Positions 1-5,660 of a stretch of DNA of 10,577 nucleotides are shown here, piece after piece (the stretch's first letter is position 1; each line of letters begins with the position of its first letter). The translations under genes were made by a program, and so were the position numbers. The DNA lies in the NCBI GenBank assembly GCA_021811505.1, contig JAJZOM010000131.1:1-10577 (forward strand). Reading direction: 5' to 3'. Under the pieces are notes generated by a model. It was not told the DNA's origin. It saw only the letters and a list, made by a program, of their open reading frames with translations, and made no database searches. This DNA comes from Thermoplasmata archaeon. GTDB lineage: Archaea; Thermoplasmatota; Thermoplasmata; Thermoplasmatales; Thermoplasmataceae.

Positions 1-235
1 CCGCGGCAACCCCGCCCACGCCCCTCCTGAAGACCTGAAAACAAACATCAGAAAGTAAAAACCCGGAATATAGCCTGAATGGAATTCCGCGATGGCATGA
101 CTCCGTGGGAAGACTTTTTTGGAATAAATGCCAAATTTGCACCATTAGCAATCTTTTTCCATTTGACTCAATTAACAATTATGAAACAGAGCGATATTCT
201 TGTTCTAGGAGGAGGCGTGGGCGGGGTTGCCGCGG
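1..235. repeat. Short inverted repeat: 1-22 against 214-235
   Basis: Bases 1-22 are the exact reverse complement of bases 214-235, which encode the glycine-rich FAD-binding loop (GVGGVAA) of the flavoprotein gene. Similarity continues imperfectly to about base 28 with a one-base gap and then stops. Read on the minus strand, bases 1-28 give the same residues, so a divergent flavoprotein paralogue could begin off the left edge. An inverted duplication or an assembly fold-back are the alternatives. The rest of 1-180 shows no gene I can support. Confidence 0.8.
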
Positions 236-1335
236 CAGGTATCCTATCCGGGAAGCTTACGGGTAAAGCCCGGATCACATTAATCGATAAGAAGGAGAAA
301 TTCCAGTTCCCTCCTTCATATCCGTGGCTCATGGTTGGGAAGAGGGAGCCGGGGGAGATTCAGAGAAACCTCATCGATCTTGAAAAGAGGGGCATAAACG
401 TCATAAAGGACGACATCATTGCCATTGACCCTCAGGCAAAGAGTATTAGAACCAAGTCTACTCAACTGAGCGGCGATTACATTATTATTTCCCTTGGCGC
501 GCAATATAATCCGGGTCTGATTGAAGGTTTTGAGGAATATGCGAAGCACATTTACGATCTTGAATCTGCCATCATCTTCAGTAACGCAGTGGGCAAATTC
601 AAACAGGGCACCATTACCATAGGAATCTCCAAACTACCATTCAAATGCCCGGCTGCGCCTTATGAGGTTGCACTCCTCCTGGACGATTATTTTGCAAGGA
701 AAGGCATACGCAACAGGATCAGGATGGAATTTTTCACTCCTGAGCTGAACCCTGTCCCTTCTGTCGGACCTGAGATCGGCACAAAGGTCTTAAATTTACT
801 CAAGACCAGGGACATAGGCTATCATCCGGGACTCAAGCTTTCAAAGGTAAGCGAAAATAAGATCTTCTTTGAAAATGGTGAGCAGATGGAATTCGACATA
901 TTGTTCTCAACCCCGCCTCACCAGGCTCCAGAACCGGTCGTGTCGGCTGGCCTTACAGATTCAACGGGATGGATTCCTGTGGATACGAAAACTCTGGAAA
1001 CCAAATTCCCTGGCGTTTATGCGATTGGTGATGTTACTTCTATACCAACGCCTAACGGTTATGTACCGTATCTTCCAAAAGCGGGAGTGTTTGCGCATGG
1101 ACAGGCTGAAACCGTTGCTGCAAATATAATAAATGAGATCCTCGGTCGCGCTGGAAGAAAAGAGTGGGATGGCCGGGGGGCTTGTTTTCTTGAAACCGGA
1201 AATGGCAGGAGCGCTTTCATGAAAGGGGAATTTATTTCCAGTCCAAGGCCCAGGATCGATTTCCACGACCCGGGAAAGGTGTGGCACATGCAGAAGGTGG
1301 TATTGGAGAAATACTGGCTGCGACACTGGTTCTGA
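181..1335 (+). CDS. Sulfide:quinone oxidoreductase / flavocytochrome c sulfide dehydrogenase-like flavoprotein
   Basis: A 384-residue two-dinucleotide-binding-domain flavoprotein of the FCSD/SQR family, which oxidises sulfide to sulfane sulfur or polysulfide at the membrane face and passes electrons to quinone or a cytochrome. The sequence opens with the FAD loop (G10-G15) and has the second FAD motif AIGD at 281-284. It ends with the family's usual CFLETG...AFMKGEF...PRP block and a Trp-rich tail. Cys156 (KCPAAPYE) matches a conserved family cysteine; Cys335 is the only other one, so the full three-cysteine set of classical SQR is absent. The frame is open from 79, but I start at ATG 181 because the extra 34 residues look nothing like the family and the FAD motif then sits normally at the N-terminus. 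No clear TATA box or ribosome binding site precedes it. A DsrE-type sulfur carrier follows 46 bp downstream, supporting a role in sulfide or polysulfide oxidation. The substrate could differ. Confidence 0.8.
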   Translation: MKQSDILVLGGGVGGVAAAGILSGKLTGKARITLIDKKEKFQFPPSYPWLMVGKREPGEIQRNLIDLEKRGINVIKDDIIAIDPQAKSIRTKSTQLSGDYIIISLGAQYNPGLIEGFEEYAKHIYDLESAIIFSNAVGKFKQGTITIGISKLPFKCPAAPYEVALLLDDYFARKGIRNRIRMEFFTPELNPVPSVGPEIGTKVLNLLKTRDIGYHPGLKLSKVSENKIFFENGEQMEFDILFSTPPHQAPEPVVSAGLTDSTGWIPVDTKTLETKFPGVYAIGDVTSIPTPNGYVPYLPKAGVFAHGQAETVAANIINEILGRAGRKEWDGRGACFLETGNGRSAFMKGEFISSPRPRIDFHDPGKVWHMQKVVLEKYWLRHWF

Positions 1336-1353
1336 CCTTCATGTCAATGAGAA

Positions 1354-1360
1354 TTTATAT
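1354..1360 (+). promoter_or_regulatory. TATA-like box ahead of the DsrE-type gene
   Basis: TTTATAT is centred about 25 bp before ATG 1382, so a transcript from here would be leaderless. A purine-rich GAGGAGATGTGATT stretch just before the ATG would also serve as a ribosome binding site on readthrough transcripts from the flavoprotein gene. Confidence 0.45.
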
Positions 1361-1381
1361 TTCGAGGAGATGTGATTAAAT

Positions 1382-1738
1382 ATGGCGAATGTTCTGTTTA
1401 TATTCAACGAACCACCATACGGTTCTGAAGGAATGTGGAATGGACTCCGGCTTGCTCTGACTCTGGCAAGGAAGGAGGAAAGTGCAAACATAAGGGTCTT
1501 TCTAGTCGGGGATTCTGCCGTGGGTGCAAGGAAGGGACAAAAGGTCCCACAGGGCTATTACAACCTGGAATCGATATTCAAGGGCCTTGTCTCCAAGGAA
1601 ATAAGCATTAGCACCTGCGGAACCTGCATGGATGCAAGGGGCATTCAGGATGGAGATCTCATCGAGGGCATAAAGAGGGGAAGCATGGACGAACTGAGCG
1701 ACTGGGTCATATGGGCCGGTAAAGTGCTCACCTTCTGA
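1382..1738 (+). CDS. DsrE/DsrF-like sulfur carrier protein
   Basis: A 118-residue single-domain protein of the DsrE/DsrF/TusD fold. These are small cytoplasmic proteins that bind persulfide sulfur on a cysteine and hand it between sulfur-metabolism enzymes. Visible family features are the opening strand (NVLFIFNEPPYGSE), the middle strand IRVFLVGDSA with the following VGARKGQKVPQGYYN region, and the motif TCGTCMDARG with Cys79 and Cys82. Cys79 or Cys82 would be the sulfur-accepting residue. It lies 46 bp after the sulfide dehydrogenase-like gene on the same strand, so it may take up the polysulfide that enzyme makes. The ATG at 1382 fits both a TATA box 25 bp upstream and a purine-rich ribosome binding site. 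The family call is strong; the partner is inferred from position. Confidence 0.85.
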   Translation: MANVLFIFNEPPYGSEGMWNGLRLALTLARKEESANIRVFLVGDSAVGARKGQKVPQGYYNLESIFKGLVSKEISISTCGTCMDARGIQDGDLIEGIKRGSMDELSDWVIWAGKVLTF

Positions 1739-1750
1739 GGGAAGGCCTCA
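1736..1750 (+). other. Small hairpin after the DsrE-type gene
   Basis: TGAGG (1736-1740) and CCTCA (1746-1750) form a five-pair stem around a five-base loop. It includes the stop codon. There is no T-run, so this may only modulate the downstream gene. Confidence 0.3.
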
Positions 1751-1792
1751 ATCAGACAAAGATAAGAATAACTGCAACATACACACATGACG

Positions 1793-1799
1793 GTGATCA
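1793..1799 (+). promoter_or_regulatory. Strong ribosome binding site deciding the start at 1806
   Basis: GGTGATC is a full match to the complement of the usual archaeal 16S rRNA 3' end (GATCACC). It sits 6 bases before ATG 1806, which selects that ATG over the in-frame ATG at 1833. Confidence 0.7.
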
Positions 1800-1805
1800 G
1801 GCAGA

Positions 1806-2267
1806 ATGCGCGGAGGGAACTTCTCTGGAGCCATGGGCACTGCTTCTCTGGTGATGCTTGAGATACTCATTCTCACGATACAGTTTATGCTTGGCATGTA
1901 CGTCAACCTCTTCGTCACAATCCCACAGATGAGTTTCGGTTATGGGATGATGACCTTGATGTTAGCTGCAGGGGCATCGCTGATCATGTTGCACATGTTC
2001 CTCGGCATGGTCATTGGCATCGTATCTGTGATGATTCTTATTCTGTCTCTGATGGCAGGGCTATCAAGGATAGCATACCTGTCCGTAATATCCCTCGTGT
2101 TTATCGTTATTGCAGGCGTAAATGGCCTCGTCTTCCTGTTTGGCGGTCAGAATAACGTGAACTCCTTTGCCATGGCCGTGAGTTTTCTGGTCGTTCTTCT
2201 GACACAATTTTTCATCCTTTATTACACAATAGATACGCTTGGTCCAAGCAAGCAATTCCTTCGCTGA
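1806..2267 (+). CDS. Four-helix membrane protein of unknown function
   Basis: A 153-residue, very hydrophobic protein that I do not recognise. Four membrane segments are visible at about residues 12-37, 52-83 (long, possibly kinked), 88-112 and 120-142, with a short basic tail ending PSKQFLR. It is rich in methionine. The only histidine, His63, lies within the second helix next to HMFLGM, so haem or metal binding cannot be excluded but has no second ligand of the same kind. The start at 1806 is fixed by a GGTGATC ribosome binding site. It follows the DsrE-type gene by 67 bp on the same strand and may be cotranscribed with the sulfide genes, perhaps as a membrane or quinone-linked partner; that link is inference. 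A T-run at 2298-2302 probably ends the transcript. Confidence 0.7.
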   Translation: MRGGNFSGAMGTASLVMLEILILTIQFMLGMYVNLFVTIPQMSFGYGMMTLMLAAGASLIMLHMFLGMVIGIVSVMILILSLMAGLSRIAYLSVISLVFIVIAGVNGLVFLFGGQNNVNSFAMAVSFLVVLLTQFFILYYTIDTLGPSKQFLR

Positions 2268-2295
2268 TTCAGTGAAGGACGATCTAGATCCCCAG

Positions 2296-2303
2296 TCTTT
2301 TTG
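2296..2303 (+). terminator. T-run, likely archaeal terminator
   Basis: A run of five T (2298-2302) in a pyrimidine-rich stretch about 30 bp after the stop of the membrane protein. Archaeal RNA polymerase terminates at short T-runs without needing a stem. It lies between two transcription units, which fits. Confidence 0.4.
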
Positions 2304-2339
2304 TAATCATCCCTCAATCAGCGCCATCAAACTAAACTG

Positions 2340-2347
2340 TATTTAAA
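2340..2347 (+). promoter_or_regulatory. TATA box of the five-gene element operon
   Basis: TATTTAAA is centred near 2344. Archaeal transcripts usually start about 25 bp downstream, which places the start at about 2369-2371, directly before the first base of the leader hairpin at 2373. No other TATA-like box lies between the T-run and the first gene. Confidence 0.6.
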
Positions 2348-2372
2348 CAACCTCACCTTTTGAGATTGTAAA

Positions 2373-2458
2373 GCTAATCGGGGAGCGGAAGCTCTATTCC
2401 TCCGATTAGCTGGGGTTTCCGTTCCTCCGGTTTGCGGAGGAAACTTATAATGGAAACC
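2373..2458 (+). promoter_or_regulatory. Structured 5' leader RNA that sequesters its ribosome binding site
   Basis: Two nested hairpin units are visible. The first has a perfect nine-pair stem, GCTAATCGG (2373-2381) with CCGATTAGC (2402-2410), enclosing GAGC-GGAA-GCTC (2383-2394), a four-pair stem with a GNRA-type loop. The second has TTCCTCCG (2422-2429) pairing with CGGAGGAA (2435-2442) over a five-base loop, so the GGAGG ribosome binding site for ATG 2450 is buried. An outer stem GGTTTCC (2414-2420) with GGAAACC (2452-2458) also encloses the ATG. TTCCTCCG occurs a second time at 2397-2404 inside the first unit, giving an alternative partner for the ribosome binding site. The pattern suggests a translational switch (thermosensor, riboswitch or protein-binding leader). 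I do not recognise it as a known class. Confidence 0.6.
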
Positions 2459-3151
2459 GCTAAATCAAAGGGAAAAAGAGGCATTGTTGGCCTTGCTGTT
2501 GGCATTATTGCAGTTACAATGGCGATATTTCTTTCATCAGTCATCGGTCACAGCCTGGTATCACTAAATGATCACTCATCAGTGTTAAAAGGGGATACTC
2601 AGACTCAGTTCATCTACAATGCAACCGGTACAGGGATAGCATTTGCCTCAGTGAACGGAACCACAACGTATGACATGCCATTCAATGCAACTGTCAGTTA
2701 CGTACTGACAAATCTTACCCAGGGAGAATTGAATGATTTTTCCGTATCCAACCTTACAATTCTTTTTGGTTCTCCGGTAACAGGGAATGAAAGTATAGGC
2801 TTCGGCACCAATGAATCAAACTTTCAGCCCTTCCTTAATGTGTCGCTGAAAAATGAATCATCGGAATACGTGCAGCTGCAGCCTCAGTACATCACTGGAA
2901 ACCAGTCCTCTTACCTTATGGTAAGGCTGTCAGGCAACACCACCTCCTACAGCTTCAATGTCTTTGCCTACGGCAACAGGCAGTTCTCATTTCTTGGCCC
3001 ATTTGCCGGTGAACAGGTGGGGTACCTGATTTCAGGCATTGTGATCTTTGGGGCTGCCTTCATGGAATTTCCCTGGTTAGACATTGAGATCATGAAGAGA
3101 GGCCAGTCAACCGTCAAAGTACCTAAGAAAAATAAGAAGGGAGGGAAGTAG
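2450..3151 (+). CDS. Putative glycosylated surface (spike-like) membrane protein
   Basis: A 233-residue protein with an N-terminal hydrophobic segment (about 11-33) preceded by KGKRG, an extracellular domain, a second hydrophobic segment (about 185-208) and a basic cytoplasmic tail ending KKNKKGGK. The outer domain is rich in Asn, Ser and Thr and holds eleven N-x-S/T sequons (Asn57, 69, 79, 88, 101, 113, 121, 130, 135, 151, 163), which marks it as a surface protein glycosylated by archaeal AglB. KRG-IVG before the first hydrophobic run also resembles a class III (pilin-type) signal, so processing by prepilin peptidase is possible. The frame extends to a TTG at 2432, but ATG 2450 has GGAGG 9 bases upstream and is preferred. 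It heads a five-gene operon containing an ATPase. I do not recognise the family; a virion spike or an adhesin would both fit. Confidence 0.7.
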   Translation: METAKSKGKRGIVGLAVGIIAVTMAIFLSSVIGHSLVSLNDHSSVLKGDTQTQFIYNATGTGIAFASVNGTTTYDMPFNATVSYVLTNLTQGELNDFSVSNLTILFGSPVTGNESIGFGTNESNFQPFLNVSLKNESSEYVQLQPQYITGNQSSYLMVRLSGNTTSYSFNVFAYGNRQFSFLGPFAGEQVGYLISGIVIFGAAFMEFPWLDIEIMKRGQSTVKVPKKNKKGGK

Positions 3152-3152
3152 A

Positions 3153-3578
3153 ATGGTTCGAAAAATCAGGGGAAAAATCAGATCAACATATGGAAACTGG
3201 AGCGTTGGCGCTGTCATAATATCAGCTATTGCCTCGCTCTCAATCATAGCACTGATGTTCGAACGGCCAACGTTCGTGGTATTCGGAAACACCTACGCCA
3301 TAACGGAAGGAGCACTGATTCCAGGCATCATAATGGGATTTGCCTTCTGGCTCCTTGCTGAGATGTTCACTCCTCCGGGAAAGGGAAAGCTTGATCTCCT
3401 TGCAAGATTCATTCCAGCATTCATTGCAGGAATGTTTGTAGGTGGAATATTCGGCCTGCTATTCCACTTTGGCAGGTATGTTCTGCTTCCAACTACAGGG
3501 TCACTGAGGATCCATACTCAAATGGAAGGGGTTTCACTGCCCAGGATCCGGAACATGGCCAGAGGATCAATGTTATGA
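3153..3578 (+). CDS. Small three-helix membrane protein
   Basis: A 141-residue protein with a basic N-terminus and three membrane segments at about residues 18-36, 52-71 and 87-106. The ATG lies two bases after the previous stop, with GGAGGGA upstream, so the gene is translationally coupled to the surface protein. The last 30 or so residues are polar and look unlike the rest; in the -1 frame the same bases (from about 3491) encode residues homologous to the second ArdC-like gene. This means the membrane gene's 3' end was laid over the 5' end of an ArdC-like gene. The stop overlaps the next start (ATGA). By position it could be an internal membrane or virion-membrane protein. The family is not recognised. 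Confidence 0.65.
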   Translation: MVRKIRGKIRSTYGNWSVGAVIISAIASLSIIALMFERPTFVVFGNTYAITEGALIPGIIMGFAFWLLAEMFTPPGKGKLDLLARFIPAFIAGMFVGGIFGLLFHFGRYVLLPTTGSLRIHTQMEGVSLPRIRNMARGSML

Positions 3579-3952
3579 AGATACCCGGTGAAAATGTCCA
3601 GGCACTTAGGACGTTGCTTCATGAACTTTCACACGCAAAGCTTGAGCACGTCTACGGGAAAGGTGGAACAAGGGGAGTTCAGGAATCTGAGGCTGAATTG
3701 TCTGCATGGCTTGTTGGAAAACACTTCGGTTACGATTTCAAGGACTCTTCACCGTATATCAAGGGCTGGTCTTCACACAATGAATTCAAAGAAGAGAATG
3801 TGGATAGGTCCATGAAGACTGCAGCCTGGATTATCAAGAATGTGGACCTTGAGGAGCTGAAGGGAAAGTCATTGCCCGAAACCTCAGTGTCCGTTCCAGT
3901 ATCGAGGAAAACCATCGGCCTGAGGAAGGAATACCAGGCAACCTTGGGGTGA
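3575..3952 (+). CDS. ArdC-like zincin metallopeptidase-domain protein (copy 1)
   Basis: A 125-residue protein that matches the C-terminal metallopeptidase domain of ArdC-type anti-restriction proteins. The zinc motif HELSH is intact at 16-20 (ligands His16 and His20, catalytic Glu17), followed by the family's ESEAEL...GKHFGYD...SPYIKGW block (37-65), which supplies the third ligand. The N-terminal single-stranded-DNA-binding domain of full ArdC is missing. ArdC proteins travel on plasmids and phages and protect incoming DNA from restriction. The ATG overlaps the stop of the membrane gene, with GAGGA about 9 bases upstream. Homology to copy 2 continues 18 or more codons upstream of this ATG, but that frame has no ATG, GTG or TTG back to its stop near 3390, so the gene is 5'-truncated or normally read by frameshift. 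The last 35 residues are unique to this copy. Confidence 0.7.
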   Translation: MKIPGENVQALRTLLHELSHAKLEHVYGKGGTRGVQESEAELSAWLVGKHFGYDFKDSSPYIKGWSSHNEFKEENVDRSMKTAAWIIKNVDLEELKGKSLPETSVSVPVSRKTIGLRKEYQATLG

Positions 3953-3956
3953 GAGA

Positions 3957-4325
3957 ATGGCAGACGGGAATTCAAGGGATGGGGCTCACGCATTCTATAC
4001 CATGTATATAAGCTGTTCAGAGCTCCCGGTGAACAGGCCTCACAACCGTTCTAATGTCCTTTCCTATTTCAAGTGTTTAGTGCAACTGGAGAATATGCTT
4101 TCCCCATTTACAGATGAAATAGAAGGCTATGAGGACTCATACAGAGGAATCTATGATAAGATATCAAAGATTGACGAAGAATCGCCAAATTACGTGAATG
4201 AATCCTATCAGATATGCGGTGAATTCCTTGGCCTTCTATCTCAGGCTATGCAGGAGTTAGGCCTGTTGATACCGGTGAATGCAACATCCAGTGACGGTGT
4301 CTTAGCGGAACCATACAGCGATTGA
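3957..4325 (+). CDS. Hypothetical small soluble protein
   Basis: A 122-residue protein that I do not recognise. It begins four bases after the previous stop, with GGGGTGAGAGA as ribosome binding site. The N-terminus is polar with scattered histidines and two cysteines. Residues about 35-105 look mainly helical and acidic (QLENMLSPFTDEIEGYEDSYRGIYDKISKIDEE and then GEFLGLLSQAMQELGLL), suggesting a small helical bundle. There are no membrane segments. The ATPase start follows its stop by one base, so it is tightly coupled and may be an accessory or partner of the ATPase. Confidence 0.6.
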   Translation: MADGNSRDGAHAFYTMYISCSELPVNRPHNRSNVLSYFKCLVQLENMLSPFTDEIEGYEDSYRGIYDKISKIDEESPNYVNESYQICGEFLGLLSQAMQELGLLIPVNATSSDGVLAEPYSD

Positions 4326-4326
4326 A

Positions 4327-5265
4327 ATGCCTCAGTTCGAACCTGGTGAGAAGTCTACCTGGTTAATCCCCTGGGTAAACAGGAGAATCAAGCAGAACAG
4401 GAATCTCATTGGAATCTTTGTTGGCGATACCGGGTCCGGGAAATCTCTTTCTTCTATTTCCCTTGCAGAGCAGATTGATCCTGAATTCTCTGTGGAAAGA
4501 ATAGTCTTCACTGTCCAGGATCTCATCACCCTGGTCAATTCAGGAAAACTCAAGCCTGGATCTGTTGTAATCTTTGATGATGCCGGCCTAGGTGTCAATG
4601 CAAGACTGTGGAAAAACCAGTCTTCAGTCATATTCGGAATGCTCACCCAGGGCTTCAGGTACATGCAGATTATCCTGCTTATCACCGTTCCAAAGATTTA
4701 CTTCATTGAGCGTCAGAGCAGGAACCTTATTCACGTAATGTTTGAAGCAACTGATGTGCAGGGAATAATGAAGCCCAAGCTGCCTTTCCCTTCTCCGTAC
4801 CATGATGACAAGATCTGGTTCAAGTATCCCCAGATCCAGCGAGGATTCAAAAAGATCACGATCAAGACTTCTAGGTTTAGGCTGCCTTCCCAAACTCTGA
4901 CAGAAGCATATGAGGCCAAGAAGAAGGAATACATGGAGACAAAGTTCAAGGAATTTGAAGAGAAGCTGACAGGAAGATCCAGGGATTCAAGTGATGGAAT
5001 TCCTTTGACATGTGGTGAATGTGGTTATTCCTGGCAATATCATGGATTCCTTAGAACGGCTCAGTGTCCTAGCTGCACAGCTAGGGTTTACATCGTAGAA
5101 AGAGAGAACAGGGCATTTGGTTATGATGTAAAGTGTAATCATTGCAACTACGTGTGGAGATTTACCGGCTCTTCAAGGAGAACAAGCTGTCCTAACTGTG
5201 AGCAGAAAGTGGATACTGAGAAGAACAGGGTGCCTGACTCTGATGATTCTAACGTTACAGTGTGA
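4327..5265 (+). CDS. P-loop ATPase with two C-terminal zinc ribbons (packaging/transfer type)
   Basis: A 312-residue protein. Residues 1-145 form a P-loop domain with Walker A GDTGSGKS (33-40) and Walker B VVIFDDAG (80-87). A Gln- and Arg-containing strand (TQGFRYMQIILLITVPK) follows where sensor and arginine-finger residues lie in FtsK/HerA- and Zot-like ATPases of viruses and plasmids. A basic and helical linker (about 150-215) leads to two zinc ribbons of near-identical layout: Cys229, 232, 247, 250 and Cys270, 273, 288, 291, each reading CxxC-x-Y-x-W...G...CPxC. These look like an internal duplication and probably bind nucleic acid or partner proteins. It is the last gene of the operon, one base after the previous stop. 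A genome-packaging, assembly or DNA-transfer motor is the best guess. The ATPase call is firm; the role is inferred. Confidence 0.75.
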   Translation: MPQFEPGEKSTWLIPWVNRRIKQNRNLIGIFVGDTGSGKSLSSISLAEQIDPEFSVERIVFTVQDLITLVNSGKLKPGSVVIFDDAGLGVNARLWKNQSSVIFGMLTQGFRYMQIILLITVPKIYFIERQSRNLIHVMFEATDVQGIMKPKLPFPSPYHDDKIWFKYPQIQRGFKKITIKTSRFRLPSQTLTEAYEAKKKEYMETKFKEFEEKLTGRSRDSSDGIPLTCGECGYSWQYHGFLRTAQCPSCTARVYIVERENRAFGYDVKCNHCNYVWRFTGSSRRTSCPNCEQKVDTEKNRVPDSDDSNVTV

Positions 5266-5267
5266 AA

Positions 5268-5294
5268 GTGTCCTGTAGGACAAAGACAGGACAC
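5268..5294 (+). terminator. Perfect hairpin after the operon
   Basis: GTGTCCTGT (5268-5276) pairs perfectly with ACAGGACAC (5286-5294) over a nine-base loop, starting three bases after the ATPase stop. T-rich DNA follows only from about 5310. It may end or stabilise the operon transcript, and it overlaps the phased repeats described next. Confidence 0.45.
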
Positions 5295-5351
5295 CAATAG
5301 GACAGACTCATTAATTCTACATTTTATTGACTTTGCGAGAGATTTTGTCCT
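5269..5351. repeat. Phased AGGACA repeats with inverted copies
   Basis: AGGACA occurs at 5277, 5288 and 5299, spaced exactly 11 bp. Inverted copies (TGTCCT) lie at 5269-5274 and 5346-5351. Same-face spacing is typical of protein-binding operators or replication iterons. The remaining gap, 5305-5493, holds an A+T-rich stretch and no ORF I can support. Confidence 0.5.
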
Positions 5352-5472
5352 GTTTTTGTGATGATGATGAACTTTTCATGTATTACATAGATAAGATATC
5401 AGGGAGATTGTTCCTGAGAAATTTGTCGAGCTAAAATACTCAACTCTTTGGTGTTCACCTGTCGGGATAAAG

Positions 5473-5480
5473 TATTAAAA
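5473..5480 (+). promoter_or_regulatory. TATA-like box ahead of ArdC-like copy 2
   Basis: TATTAAAA is centred near 5476, predicting a transcript start near 5500. That would fall just after the GTG at 5494, so the promoter would fit a start slightly further downstream than this GTG. Confidence 0.35.
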
Positions 5481-5493
5481 ATAAGCAGATTCA

Positions 5494-5600
5494 GTGATTC
5501 CCGGAAAGACTAGATCAATAAAAGAGGACGCCAAGGTCCCAACTCTGTTCAACACCCTGAAGAAGATCGCCAGGGATCATTATGAACTCAAGGGGGGGCC
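5494..5600 (+). pseudogene. 5' fragment of ArdC-like copy 2, separated by a -1 frameshift
   Basis: From GTG 5494 the frame reads VPTLFNTLKKIARDHYELKGG without a stop, then meets a run of seven G at 5592-5598. Dropping back one base there joins it to the frame that continues GAIRNGARGYTAHSGEGQKIVVMKIPGE into the downstream ORF. The HY...NG spacing equals that of copy 1, so both parts belong to one ancestral gene. The break is either a lost G in a homopolymer (mutation or sequencing error) or -1 slippage on the G-run. The exact start is uncertain, since no ribosome binding site is visible. Confidence 0.5.
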
Positions 5601-5660
5601 ATCAGGAACGGTGCCCGGGGTTACACCGCACACTCAGGGGAAGGTCAGAAGATTGTTGTC

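Noticed and set aside
79..180. In-frame extension of the flavoprotein from ATG 79
   Set aside because: The extra 34 residues resemble no family N-terminus and push the FAD loop from the expected position; ATG 181 is preferred.
2432..2449. TTG 2432 as start of the surface protein
   Set aside because: ATG 2450 has a GGAGG at the right distance, and the TTG lies inside the loop of the hairpin that contains that site.
4331..4345. CAG-TTCGAAC-CTG, resembling a tRNA T-arm
   Set aside because: Only three pairs support the stem, no acceptor or anticodon arm is found, and it is the coding start of the ATPase.
5397..5424. TCAGG/CCTGA inverted repeat
   Set aside because: Only five pairs with a nine-base loop; expected by chance in a window of this size.
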